Assembly: GCF_002860405.1 (NCBI RefSeq)
Contig: NZ_NMWV01000038.1
Span: 1 to 27,769, forward strand
Length of the DNA stretch: 27,769 nucleotides
Source: Bifidobacterium imperatoris
Lineage (GTDB): Bacteria > Actinomycetota > Actinomycetes > Actinomycetales > Bifidobacteriaceae
Direction of reading: 5' to 3'
Shown: piece by piece, positions 9,126 through 17,825 of the stretch
Layout: each line of letters starts with the position of its first letter
Numbering within the stretch: position 1 is the stretch's first letter
The notes under the pieces: generated by a model
Seen by the model: the letters and a program-made list of their open reading frames with translations, nothing else
Database searches by the model: none
What the model was told of the DNA's origin: nothing
Made by a program: the position numbers and the translations under genes

Positions 9126-9959
9126 ATGAAGACAATAGTCTCGAAACTACAAGAGCGCTATAGGTATTCGCGTATTGTGCTCAAGGAAATGGTCAAGACT
9201 GATTTCAAGTTGCGTTATCAGGGATCTTTCCTCGGCATTGCATGGTCTGTGTTGAAGCCATTAATGCTGTTTTGCGTCATGTATGTCGTATTCGTGAAAT
9301 TCCTGAAATTCTCGGACGGAACTCCAACCTTCCCCTTGGTGTTGCTGTTAGGTATCGGTCTATGGAACTTCTTCGCTGAGGCGACCAACATGGGATTGTC
9401 TGCCATTGTGGGCCGAGGTGATATCCTGCGTAAGATTCACTTCCCGAATTACATCATCGTTGTGTCAGCAACGGTAGGTGCATTGATTAGTCTTGCCATC
9501 AACATGTGTGTGGTACTGGTGTTTTGCATCTTCAGCCGTGTGCAGTTTACTTGGGATGTTCTTTGGCTACCGCTGAACTTTATTGAGTTTTATGCGTTGG
9601 CGTTAGGTACCGCACTGCTATTGGCGGCGCTTAATGTGTACTTCCGAGATATGCAACATATCTGGGAAGTGCTGATGCAGGTATTCTTCTATGCCACTCC
9701 TATTATTTACCCATTGTCATTGGTCACAGAGAAGACCGGTAATCCGATTTTTGCGAAAGTCATGTTGCTCAGTCCTCCGGCCCAGATTATTCAGGATATT
9801 CGTCATAATCTTATCGCTCCGGAAACCACTCCGACGATATGGACCCAGGTTCATAACTGGGGACTTAGAAGCATTCCGGTTGTGATTACATTCTTCATTT
9901 TGTGGCTTGGAATTCATATCTTCCGTAAGTACAGCCAGAAGTTTGCGGAGGTGTTGTGA
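9126..9959 (+). CDS. ABC-2 type polysaccharide export permease (Wzm/TagG/RgpC-like)
   Basis: 277-residue integral membrane half of a glycan exporter. The amphipathic N-terminus (LKEMVKTDFKLRYQGSFLG) followed by AWSVLKPL is the standard opening of TagG/RgpC/Wzm proteins. About six hydrophobic segments follow, including YVVFVKFLKF, FPLVLLLGIGLWNFF and an IVVSATVGALISLAINM helix, and YFRDMQHIWEVLMQ before the last pair. AGGA at 9117-9120 is the RBS. The stop codon overlaps the start of the ATPase gene, so the two are translationally coupled. It should move a lipid-linked rhamnose-containing polymer across the membrane together with the next gene product. Confidence 0.92.
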   Translation: MKTIVSKLQERYRYSRIVLKEMVKTDFKLRYQGSFLGIAWSVLKPLMLFCVMYVVFVKFLKFSDGTPTFPLVLLLGIGLWNFFAEATNMGLSAIVGRGDILRKIHFPNYIIVVSATVGALISLAINMCVVLVFCIFSRVQFTWDVLWLPLNFIEFYALALGTALLLAALNVYFRDMQHIWEVLMQVFFYATPIIYPLSLVTEKTGNPIFAKVMLLSPPAQIIQDIRHNLIAPETTPTIWTQVHNWGLRSIPVVITFFILWLGIHIFRKYSQKFAEVL

Positions 9960-11215
9960 TGTCAGAGGAGCAGGAGAATCTGCAGGTGGACAATCGTAAG
10001 ACTGTACTGAAGGTTGAGCACGTCGCTAAATCGTTCCGTCTGCCCACGGAACAGGCATCCGGTCTCAAACAGGCTATTATTAACTGGACCAAGGGTATCA
10101 GCGGTTTCAAGATGCAGCATGTGCTGAGAGATATTAATTTCGAAGTCAAAGAAGGTGACTTCTTTGGCATTGTTGGTCGCAATGGTAGTGGTAAATCTAC
10201 ACTGCTGAAACTGATTTCTGGTATCTATATGCCCGATAAGGGATCAGTTACCGTAAACGGTAAACTTGTTTCGTTCATCGAGCTTGGTGTGGGCTTTAAC
10301 CCGGAGCTGACCGGTCGTGAAAACGTGTACCTTAACGGCGCGCTTTTAGGATTCAGCCATGAAGAGATTGATGCGATGTACAACGACATCGTCGAATTCT
10401 CGGAGCTTAGTGAGTTCATGGACCAGAAACTGAAGAACTACTCCAGCGGTATGCAGGTGCGTCTGGCGTTCGCGGTCGCTATTAAAGCACGTGGTGACAT
10501 TCTTGTTTTGGATGAAGTTTTGGCGGTCGGTGATGAAGCTTTCCAGCGTAAATGCGACAATTATTTCTCGCAGATAAAGAAAGACCCGACCAAGACTGTC
10601 ATCCTTGTTACGCACAGCATGGATGCTGTTAAGAAGTACTGCAACAAAGCCATTCTCATCAAGAATGGCGAGATTATTGTTTCTGGCAATCAAGATGATG
10701 TTGCTGATCGTTATACGCTGGAGAATTTCCAAAAGAAAGATTCTTCAGATTCTAATGACGATGGATCAGAGTATCCAACTGGCCTGAGCAAACGTGTTCC
10801 AACGCTTAAGGTCAATATATTGAGCTCCTCTGTGGCTGACGGTGTCAATCCTCTAAAATTCGAAATTGAATATGACTACAGCGAAGAACGTGAGGCATAC
10901 ATCGGCATTGCGTTACTTGATTCACGCCGAAGTGGCCATGCTTATGATGCAGGATCCCAAACTGATAATCGTGGAATGATTATCAAGCAGCGTGGCCACC
11001 ACACCATGCAATTTGAGATGCCTCTCGGCATCTTTAACAATGGTGAATTCAAGATTTACGCCACTTTGCGGGCGGTGGAAAACCCCGGTGAAGACCCAGA
11101 AATGATTGCATTTACCAATAACGATAATTGCGGGTATTTTGCGATTCGCAATGAACGCAATGGTGAGGCCGGCATGTTGAGTAGCCGTGCGATTCAGATT
11201 AATCGACTCGATTAG
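9959..11215 (+). CDS. ABC transporter ATPase with Wzt-like C-terminal domain
   Basis: 418-residue ATPase partner of the preceding permease. Walker A GRNGSGKST at residues 73-81, signature YSSGMQ at 161-166 (the variant usual in glycan exporters), Walker B ILVLDE at 181-186, switch His in ILVTHSMD. Residues beyond about 260 form an extra beta-rich region resembling the Wzt carbohydrate-binding domain, which in O-antigen exporters recognises the polymer end. ATG 9959 overlaps the permease stop by one base and has GGAGGT at 9947-9952 with six-base spacing; the GTG at 9956 would be too close. The C-terminal domain suggests that export depends on a terminal modification or cap, an inference from Wzt-type systems. 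Confidence 0.92.
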   Translation: MSEEQENLQVDNRKTVLKVEHVAKSFRLPTEQASGLKQAIINWTKGISGFKMQHVLRDINFEVKEGDFFGIVGRNGSGKSTLLKLISGIYMPDKGSVTVNGKLVSFIELGVGFNPELTGRENVYLNGALLGFSHEEIDAMYNDIVEFSELSEFMDQKLKNYSSGMQVRLAFAVAIKARGDILVLDEVLAVGDEAFQRKCDNYFSQIKKDPTKTVILVTHSMDAVKKYCNKAILIKNGEIIVSGNQDDVADRYTLENFQKKDSSDSNDDGSEYPTGLSKRVPTLKVNILSSSVADGVNPLKFEIEYDYSEEREAYIGIALLDSRRSGHAYDAGSQTDNRGMIIKQRGHHTMQFEMPLGIFNNGEFKIYATLRAVENPGEDPEMIAFTNNDNCGYFAIRNERNGEAGMLSSRAIQINRLD

Positions 11216-11237
11216 TTGCCGCCAATAGGAGTATAGG

Positions 11238-12761
11238 TTGAATCTCTCGCAATATGCTGAAACACTGGTAAATGGCAATTTATCACAGCGTCAATCGTTG
11301 TTCGCGAAGGCGATTGACAAGTATAAGGCTGCTGGCATTGTGTCTGCCGTGGCTGCGAAGTACTGGACTGATTCCGCGAAAGCATTGCGAGCGGTGGGGC
11401 CGTTATTATCATCTGTGTCCCACCGAGAGGATGCCAAAACTATCGCGCTGTATTACTCCTATCTGTCTATCGGTGGCGCTGAACGCGTAACTGCGTTTTT
11501 AGCTAATCTATGGACTGATATGGGATATCGCGTCATACTCATTACTGATGATGACGCTGGAGAGGATGCGTATCAGTTAAACCCGCAAGTGCAGCGGTGT
11601 AAGATACCAAGCTATTCCCAGACGGATGCCGAGCATTATCATGAGCGCGCTGACGCTCTCAGTAAAATTCTTGCCGATGAGCTGGTTGATGTGCTGGTAT
11701 ATGGGCAGTGGCTTGGCCAGACGTTACCGTGGGACATGATGCTCTGCAAGTCGCTCGGTGTTGATTTTCTCATCTATACGCATGGCGTAATGCGTTGCAT
11801 GTTCGATGCCGATCGAATGCGTGCCGAGTTGGCTATGTCATATCGTTTCGCGGATGGTGTTATTACGCTCTCTGACGTTAATACGCGTTTTTGGCGCTTA
11901 TTCAACACACATGTATGGCAAACAATTAATCCATTGACCATTTTGCCTGATGATTCAAAGCGTTCAAATCTGGAATCTGACACCATCGTATGGGTTGGGC
12001 GTATGTCCCTATTCGATAAAAAGCCTGACGAAGCGCTGAAAATCATGGCTGAAGTTGTTAAGCAACGTCCGGAAGCACGGTTGCTGATGGTCGGCCCCTT
12101 TGCCGACGAAGCAACGGAGAAGATACTTGTTTCGCAGAGAAAATCTCTTGGGCTCGAAGGCAATGTTGAGTTTGCTGGCCCTCAGGAAAATGTATTGCCA
12201 TATTTGCAAGAAAGCAGCATCTATCTTGCTACTTCGTTATATGAAGGATATCTGCTTGCTTTAGCGGAGGCAAAAACGGTTGGCTTACCAAGCGTTATTT
12301 ACTCACTTCCTTATTTGACGTTAGTGCAAGATCAGAGTGTGACCCAGGTGCCTCAAGGCGATTATGCGGCGGCGGCGAAATCTATCTGTGCATTACTGAC
12401 GGATCGAAATCGCATGCGTGAATTAGGGGATGTGGCATTCTCCAATATGGTTGCTATGTCTCATTATGACTTTGCTCGGCAGTGGAAAGGGATTTTCGAT
12501 TCGTTATCTGATGAATCCGCAAGTGCTTTAATCGATGATTCGATGGTCAATCTGATGTTGGACGCACGTATTGTTTCCGCGCGTTCTTATGAGGAGGCTA
12601 TTGAGACCTTGCAGCAGCACAATGCTGCGCTGGAGCAAGTGTTGGCGCAAAAAAATAGCGAAGTCCAATATGTCCGAAATTCAACTTCTTTCAAAGTCGG
12701 TCTGCTGGTGACTGCTATACCGAGAAAAATCAAGCTACTAGTGGATAAAATCCGCAAGTAG
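11238..12761 (+). CDS. GT4-like glycosyltransferase with C-terminal coiled coil
   Basis: 507-residue GT-B glycosyltransferase. The N-domain contains the SIGGAERV motif common in GT4 enzymes (about residues 76-83); the C-domain shows IVWVGRM, then RLLMVGPF and the EX7E motif EGYLLALAE with Glu336 and Glu344. The last 70 residues (EEAIETLQQHNAALEQ onward) are predicted coiled coil with a basic end, similar to the tail of the GT2 gene product at 5768. The start is TTG at 11238, supported by AGGAG at 11227-11231 with six-base spacing; no ATG lies near. Last gene of the export operon, 22 bases after the ATPase gene. Its 3' end also contains the minus-strand terminator of the convergent gene. Sugar specificity unknown. 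Confidence 0.85.
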   Translation: MNLSQYAETLVNGNLSQRQSLFAKAIDKYKAAGIVSAVAAKYWTDSAKALRAVGPLLSSVSHREDAKTIALYYSYLSIGGAERVTAFLANLWTDMGYRVILITDDDAGEDAYQLNPQVQRCKIPSYSQTDAEHYHERADALSKILADELVDVLVYGQWLGQTLPWDMMLCKSLGVDFLIYTHGVMRCMFDADRMRAELAMSYRFADGVITLSDVNTRFWRLFNTHVWQTINPLTILPDDSKRSNLESDTIVWVGRMSLFDKKPDEALKIMAEVVKQRPEARLLMVGPFADEATEKILVSQRKSLGLEGNVEFAGPQENVLPYLQESSIYLATSLYEGYLLALAEAKTVGLPSVIYSLPYLTLVQDQSVTQVPQGDYAAAAKSICALLTDRNRMRELGDVAFSNMVAMSHYDFARQWKGIFDSLSDESASALIDDSMVNLMLDARIVSARSYEEAIETLQQHNAALEQVLAQKNSEVQYVRNSTSFKVGLLVTAIPRKIKLLVDKIRK

Positions 12762-12765
12762 CTTG
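12723..12765 (-). terminator. terminator for the minus-strand phosphoglycerol transferase gene
   Basis: CAAGCTAC (12731-12738) and GTAGCTTG (12758-12765) form an eight-pair stem with a 19-base loop. Read on the minus strand the stem is followed by ATTTTTCT (12730-12723), so it ends transcription arriving from the right. It lies within the last codons of the convergent GT4 gene. Confidence 0.5.
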
Positions 12766-12780
12766 ACCAATCACAAAGCT

Positions 12781-14985
12781 TTACTTTACGTTGAAGAAGC
12801 CAGCGTTTGCCAGATAGTTTTTGCCGGCAGTCATGTCATATTGGATGAGGCGATAATCCTCAACCAGTTTTTTCTGCTGATTGGACAGTTTCTTATGTGA
12901 GACGACATCGCCGTTGGTGTCCAAGTAGACGGTTGGTGTATTGTCGGTCACTCCACTGACTCCAAGGGTCAATCGTTCTGTCGCAGGTATCTCAGCTCTC
13001 ACGGTAGAAAGGAATGCGATGTAAGCGGATACCTTGGCGTTCATATGTTCACTTGCCATTGCCATGAAATAGTTAGGAGATGTGTAGCTCGTGGCGTTAT
13101 TCGTTGGGTCAAGCTTCACTCCATTTGAAGCCGAAGCTTTATTCGACCAAATGAAGTAGTCGGTTTCCTGCATGGCAATGGTATTTTGGGAACGGGCATG
13201 CGCTGTAGCATAGACACCTGGTAGATGATCGCCATAGAAGATGACTGTAATTGGTTGCTCGATAGTGTCCAATTGATTCAGAAAAACAATGGTGGCTTGA
13301 TCGGTGATGCTGACGCCCTTGATATATGTGTCGATTCCGGTCTTCTCGTCTTCCGGCAAAATGGACGTGTCGGCGTTTTTGAATTGGTTATCAGAATACC
13401 AATCGCTATAGGGAGGATGATTCTGCATGGTGGCCAATTGAATGAATTGAGGGTGGCCACTGTTGTTTTGCAGAGCATCGATTACATTCTGGTAAGCTTC
13501 AGCATCACTGGCATATGGGGAATTATCCAAGGAGTCATGGTGCGTGATGGCTGGATTACTGTCCAGCGTATAGAAATGACTAAATCCGAATTTCTTGTAG
13601 TCGGCGTCACGCAGGTACATGTTTTTGTAATACGGATGGAAGGCAACGGACCCACTTTCGCCGTATCGATTATTCCAAAGCTGGTTGAAGGTTTCAGGAT
13701 TCTTCTGTTGTGGAACGAGCTGCTGATATGGCACCTGCAAAGAACTGTCGAATAGTGCTAGATCCAGACCGGTAAGAGCCTGATACTCAATATTAGCTGT
13801 GCCGCCACCATAACCGGGTGAAAGCATCAGACCAGAAGTTGTAGTGTCTTTCAACGCACGAATATTAGGCATCGGATCTTCTGAAAGAGTGATGCCAGGG
13901 ACACGCGTTGGATCGGAAAATGATTCCGATAGCACCATAATAACCGTGTTATCGGTGAGGTTATTCTGACGAGATTTGTTAGTTTCTTTAGCTACCTTGG
14001 CATAACGCTGTGCAAGCTCTTCCATGGTTGTCTGACTATATCCATCCGGTTTCGTCATGATTTTCGGATTAGCTAGGCGTAAGAAATTGATAGTTGGGCC
14101 GTTGAGGCTGGCATCACCTGCTGCATCCCATAATGTGGGGCTGTCACCCCAAGCTATGGCCCACTTGTGGCTCCATGAGCCAACTGTATTCAGTGTCACA
14201 GTGAATGAATACAGCAATGAAGTTGTAACGATCACGGCAATAATGCGCGTACAGTTGCCGATGATTGTTTTTGTATTGCGGAATGGACGCCGCCAGTGAA
14301 ATGGGATAACGCAACGGCGGCGATCAATAATCTGCATCATGAGGCAGACGATGGTCAGCCATATGAGCATGACAATAGTCTTATGCACTAATGACTGACT
14401 GCTTTCGGGTATGAATGAAGCGATTTCTGCACTGTTGCCGCTGGATAAGAAACTCAAATCTGAGGGTATGACGGGTTCATTGCGAAGTTGAATTTTAATG
14501 TGATTCGCCACTGCGAACACACAGGTGATGATTGAGAATAGCGCGGTTGCAACCCAGAATCGGTTCAGAACGAACACGAATATCAGATACAGCATGCCCA
14601 GCACACAGAAATTGAGAAGCCAGTTGAACTTGTGCTCCATCCACATTTGGGCAACGAATCTTGTGAGCTGACCTCGTACGCTATTCATCAGTTTGGTAGT
14701 GTCGTCCACCGCTTTGGGATCTGCGTAACTGGGTTCCGAATAGGTGCCCCACTGGATAAACAATACGGCTGCGGCATTAGTTAGTACCAGCACAACTGTA
14801 TATAACGTGTATGGGTATTTTGGGCGCTTCGTCCATGTGGCGTGTAGTTTTTGCAGAAGCATGAGCATACGTTGTACTGGTGCTGATGCCAGGATTGCAG
14901 CTATATGCGTGCTGAGTTTCACTGACTTATATTTAAATCGTGGCTTCTGCGGAGTCGAAGTCGGTGAGCTTCCCCGGATCATCAT
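12781..14985 (-). CDS. LtaS-like membrane phosphoglycerol transferase (sulfatase fold), copy A
   Basis: 734-residue membrane enzyme predicted to transfer glycerol phosphate from phosphatidylglycerol to a surface glycan or lipoteichoic acid, acting outside the membrane. About five hydrophobic segments lie between residues 57 and 267, followed by a sulfatase-type domain. Residues matching the LtaS active site: Glu354 in VLSESFSDP, nucleophile Thr396 in GGGTANIEY, His523 in MQNHPPY, and Asp586-His587 in FYGDHLP. ATG 14985 (or the adjacent ATG 14982) is chosen because the frame is closed upstream by TGA; the RBS is weak. Copy B at 15161 is closely similar over most of its length. An ATG at 15028 in another frame has a better RBS and overlaps this start (see findings). 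Known bifidobacterial lipoglycans carry single glycerol phosphates, so a decorating role is as likely as polymerisation. Confidence 0.85.
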   Translation of the reverse strand: MMIRGSSPTSTPQKPRFKYKSVKLSTHIAAILASAPVQRMLMLLQKLHATWTKRPKYPYTLYTVVLVLTNAAAVLFIQWGTYSEPSYADPKAVDDTTKLMNSVRGQLTRFVAQMWMEHKFNWLLNFCVLGMLYLIFVFVLNRFWVATALFSIITCVFAVANHIKIQLRNEPVIPSDLSFLSSGNSAEIASFIPESSQSLVHKTIVMLIWLTIVCLMMQIIDRRRCVIPFHWRRPFRNTKTIIGNCTRIIAVIVTTSLLYSFTVTLNTVGSWSHKWAIAWGDSPTLWDAAGDASLNGPTINFLRLANPKIMTKPDGYSQTTMEELAQRYAKVAKETNKSRQNNLTDNTVIMVLSESFSDPTRVPGITLSEDPMPNIRALKDTTTSGLMLSPGYGGGTANIEYQALTGLDLALFDSSLQVPYQQLVPQQKNPETFNQLWNNRYGESGSVAFHPYYKNMYLRDADYKKFGFSHFYTLDSNPAITHHDSLDNSPYASDAEAYQNVIDALQNNSGHPQFIQLATMQNHPPYSDWYSDNQFKNADTSILPEDEKTGIDTYIKGVSITDQATIVFLNQLDTIEQPITVIFYGDHLPGVYATAHARSQNTIAMQETDYFIWSNKASASNGVKLDPTNNATSYTSPNYFMAMASEHMNAKVSAYIAFLSTVRAEIPATERLTLGVSGVTDNTPTVYLDTNGDVVSHKKLSNQQKKLVEDYRLIQYDMTAGKNYLANAGFFNVK

Positions 14986-15037
14986 TGGATGATTCCAATG
15001 ACAAGGATTGATTTCGACTTTCGTTCATGATAACTAC

Positions 15038-15090
15038 CTGTCCAGTCAGCGATTACGTACCTGAGGCATTGTAATAGCAGGTTAAGGACG
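15038..15090 (-). promoter_or_regulatory. leader/promoter block of copy A
   Basis: The minus strand reads CGTCCTTAACCTGCTATTACAATG and continues to a GACTGGACAG segment. The same block, with a 20-base insertion, lies upstream of copy B at 17585-17657. TACAAT (plus-strand 15068-15073) is a good -10 candidate. The distance from it to the start codon is 83 bases here and 81 in copy B. Confidence 0.4.
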
Positions 15091-15160
15091 GGGTACTGCA
15101 GCTTCGTGCTTTTACCAGCAAAGATATTGCTTTTTGATGAAATTACTATAGCGACTTGGA

Positions 15161-17554
15161 CTAGATATCAAAGAAGGTCGTATTCGCCAAATAGTTTTTG
15201 CCGGCAGTCATGTCGTATTGGATGAGGCGATATTCCTTCAAGAGTTGCCGTTGCTGTTTTGAAAGCGCTTTATGCTTAATCACGTTGCCATCTTGATTTA
15301 GGTAGACGGAGGAAGTGCCGCCTGAGTACCCACCTTCGCCAAGAACTAGACGTTCCACTGCAGGTAAATTGGAACGGACATCAGACAAGAACGTGAGATA
15401 TGGGGAAACCTTTGCGTTCATATGTTCGCTGGCCAATGCCATGAAATAGTTTGGCGACGTGTAGCTGGTGGAAGAAGATATCGGATCGAGTTTTGTTCCG
15501 GCTGTGTTGGATGCCTGATTTGACCAGATGAAATAGTCGGTTTCATGCAGTGTGAGACTATTATTCTCGTCTGCATTTGCGGTCACATAATCACTGGGCA
15601 GGTGGTCTCCGTAGAAAATAACGGTAATCGGTTTGTCTATGGCATTCAGTTGGTTAAGGAAATCACCGGTTGCTCGGTCGGTGATATTCACGCCTTTGAT
15701 ATATGTATTGACTTCAAAACGTTCTTCATCCGTCAAATTATCGGAAACATTTGCACTGTCGAACTCGTTGTCGTTGTACCAACCACTATGCGGCGAATGA
15801 TTCTGCATGGTAATGAGCTGAATAAATTGCGGATGCGTTTCACCATTGATTTGGTCAATGACGTTCTGATAGGACGATGCGTCACTTACATATGGGCTGT
15901 TATCGATTGTGTCCTGATATGTGATTGCCGGGTCGCTGTCCAATGTGTAGTACTTGTTGAATCCAAATTTCTTATAATTCACATCACGCAGATACATGTT
16001 TTTGTAATACGGGTGGAATGCTACGGAACCCGTCTTGCCATATTTTGTGTTCCATATTTGGTTGAAGGAATATGGTTTTTTCTGATGGGGCACGAGTTCC
16101 TGATACATGGATTGCATTGAATCATCAAATAATGCCAAATCCAGGCCAGTGAGCGTCTGATATTCTATGTTCGCTGTGCCTCCGCCATATCCAGGAGACA
16201 GCATAAGTCCTGAAGTTGTGGATTCCTTGATGGATCGAATATTCGGCATTGGATCTTCAAGCAAAGTGATGCCAGGCACTCGCATTGGATCAGAGAATGT
16301 CTCGGACAGAATCATGATTACGGTACTGTCAGTGAGATTGCTTGTACGCGATTGGTTCGTGATTTCAGCTTGCTCGCTATACTTTTTTGCCAGTGTTTCC
16401 ATCGTCTCTTGGCTGTAGCCATCTGGTTTCTCCATGATTTTTGGAAAAGCCAGACGCAGAAATGTCATGGTCGGGCCGTTAGCTCGAGCGTCATCTGCTG
16501 AATTCCAAGGTTTAGGTGAATCGTTCCATGCTTGCGCCCACTCGTATCCCCACGCACTTGGAATACTTAATGTCCATGTGAATGAGCACAAGAATGCGAT
16601 GCTCATGCCTGCGGCAATAATGCGCGTGCAGTTGCCGATAATGGTCTTTGTGTTGCGGAACGGACGCCACCAATGGAACGGGATGACACAGCGTCGTCCG
16701 TCCATACATTGAAGAATCAGGCAGATAATAGTCAGCCAAACAAGCATGGTGATGGTGCCATCTACTAAGCCTTGGCTGCCTTTTGGAATGAATGATGTAA
16801 TTTCGCCGCCATTGCCGCTGGTGAGGAAGCTCAGATCAGAGGGGATGACCGGCTCATTGCGTAGGTCCACTTTGATGCTGTTTGCTACTGCAAACGAGCT
16901 CATCACAATAGCGAACACAGCTGTTGCTATCCAGAACCGGTTGAGGACGAATACAAGAACCAGGTAAATCATGCCTAATGCACAGAAGTTCAGCAACCAA
17001 TTAAGCCTGCCTTCCAGCCACATTTGCGAGACAAACTTGGTGAGCTGCCCATTGATGCTGTTTAGGATTTTCGTTGTATCATCAACCGCGTTCGGGTCAT
17101 CATAAGTTGGTTCCGTGTACATGCCCCATTGAATGAACAGCGTAGCCGCTGCAGTCATGAGAGCCATCACTACGGCATAGAGAGTGTATGGACACTTCGT
17201 TCGCTTTTGCCATAGGGTGTGAATCGTTGCGAGCGCCTTAAGCAACGATTGCATCTGTTTGGAAGTGAGAATCGCCTTAGCATGAGTTATGAACCATGCT
17301 GAGATTTGAGACGCGGTCCTCTTTATGCTCCGTGTCAATAATGTAAGTGAGTTCAGCTTGGTAGCGTCATCGGATACATTGCTGATTGTTTCTGTTGTTT
17401 TTGATGCATCTGCTGCAGAATCAGCCTCAGATGTAACAGTAGGCGTGATTTGCCTAGGTGCTTCTTCGGATGGTTCATTAGTGAAGGCATCTTGGTTTTC
17501 GTTTTTAGGGCTATGGATGCGATGCCGGAAATCAACAAAGGCGAGCATGGGCAT
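15161..17554 (-). CDS. LtaS-like membrane phosphoglycerol transferase (sulfatase fold), copy B
   Basis: Paralogue of the gene at 12781, 797 residues from the ATG at 17554. The N-terminus has about 60 extra residues, acidic and Ser/Thr-rich (NEPSEEAPRQITPTVTSEAD), probably disordered and cytoplasmic; then about five membrane segments and the extracellular sulfatase domain. Active-site equivalents: Glu418 in ILSETFSDP, Thr460 in GGGTANIEY, His586 in MQNHSPH, Asp650-His651 in FYGDHLP. All catalytic residues are kept, so both copies should be active. The frame is open to a GTG at 17647, but that codon lies inside the leader block shared with copy A, which is non-coding there, so a downstream start is preferred; ATG 17548 is also possible and neither has a clear RBS. 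The main differences from copy A are the N-terminus and loops near FDSANVSDN. Confidence 0.83.
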   Translation of the reverse strand: MPMLAFVDFRHRIHSPKNENQDAFTNEPSEEAPRQITPTVTSEADSAADASKTTETISNVSDDATKLNSLTLLTRSIKRTASQISAWFITHAKAILTSKQMQSLLKALATIHTLWQKRTKCPYTLYAVVMALMTAAATLFIQWGMYTEPTYDDPNAVDDTTKILNSINGQLTKFVSQMWLEGRLNWLLNFCALGMIYLVLVFVLNRFWIATAVFAIVMSSFAVANSIKVDLRNEPVIPSDLSFLTSGNGGEITSFIPKGSQGLVDGTITMLVWLTIICLILQCMDGRRCVIPFHWWRPFRNTKTIIGNCTRIIAAGMSIAFLCSFTWTLSIPSAWGYEWAQAWNDSPKPWNSADDARANGPTMTFLRLAFPKIMEKPDGYSQETMETLAKKYSEQAEITNQSRTSNLTDSTVIMILSETFSDPMRVPGITLLEDPMPNIRSIKESTTSGLMLSPGYGGGTANIEYQTLTGLDLALFDDSMQSMYQELVPHQKKPYSFNQIWNTKYGKTGSVAFHPYYKNMYLRDVNYKKFGFNKYYTLDSDPAITYQDTIDNSPYVSDASSYQNVIDQINGETHPQFIQLITMQNHSPHSGWYNDNEFDSANVSDNLTDEERFEVNTYIKGVNITDRATGDFLNQLNAIDKPITVIFYGDHLPSDYVTANADENNSLTLHETDYFIWSNQASNTAGTKLDPISSSTSYTSPNYFMALASEHMNAKVSPYLTFLSDVRSNLPAVERLVLGEGGYSGGTSSVYLNQDGNVIKHKALSKQQRQLLKEYRLIQYDMTAGKNYLANTTFFDI

Positions 17555-17584
17555 GCTGCGATTTGTATTGTTATGTTTGTACCG

Positions 17585-17657
17585 CTGTCCGGTCACTGAC
17601 TTCACCTGTCCTACTACTTCAATGTACCGGAGACATTGTAATCGCACGTTTAGGACG
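17585..17657 (-). promoter_or_regulatory. leader/promoter block of copy B
   Basis: Counterpart of the block at 15038-15090: minus strand CGTCCTAAACGTGCGATTACAATG with TACAAT at plus-strand 17635-17640, and a GTGACCGGACAG segment near the gene. The shared sequence outside the coding part shows the duplication included the control region. Confidence 0.4.
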
Positions 17658-17703
17658 AGTTCGCCTAAAGGTTGGACATATTTATTTGTCGTACCAGCTT
17701 GAC

Positions 17704-17718
17704 TTGGAAACGATACCA
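17704..17718. promoter_or_regulatory. LacI-type operator candidate 1
   Basis: TTGGAAACGATACCA contains an imperfect 14-base palindrome with central CG (TGG and CCA at the ends, five of seven pairs match), the form used by LacI-family regulators. It lies in the 255-base divergent region between copy B and the alpha-galactosidase gene and shares TTGG-AACGAT with the site at 17826. Confidence 0.3.
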
Positions 17719-17825
17719 GTCTATGCTGTTAAATATCTCGAGGTTGAGAACAGCTGATTTTAAAAAGAACTTGTAATGACAACACTTTCAAAGGAGATGA
17801 GTGGTGATGATTGCTCTAGTGAATA

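Noticed and set aside
15117..15136. Small hairpin AGCAA/TTGCT followed by TTTTT between the two phosphoglycerol transferase genes.
   Set aside because: The T-run is on the plus strand, where no gene comes before it; a five-pair stem is likely chance.
17555..17647. GTG at 17647 as start of phosphoglycerol transferase copy B.
   Set aside because: The codon lies inside a leader block that is shared with copy A, where it is non-coding.
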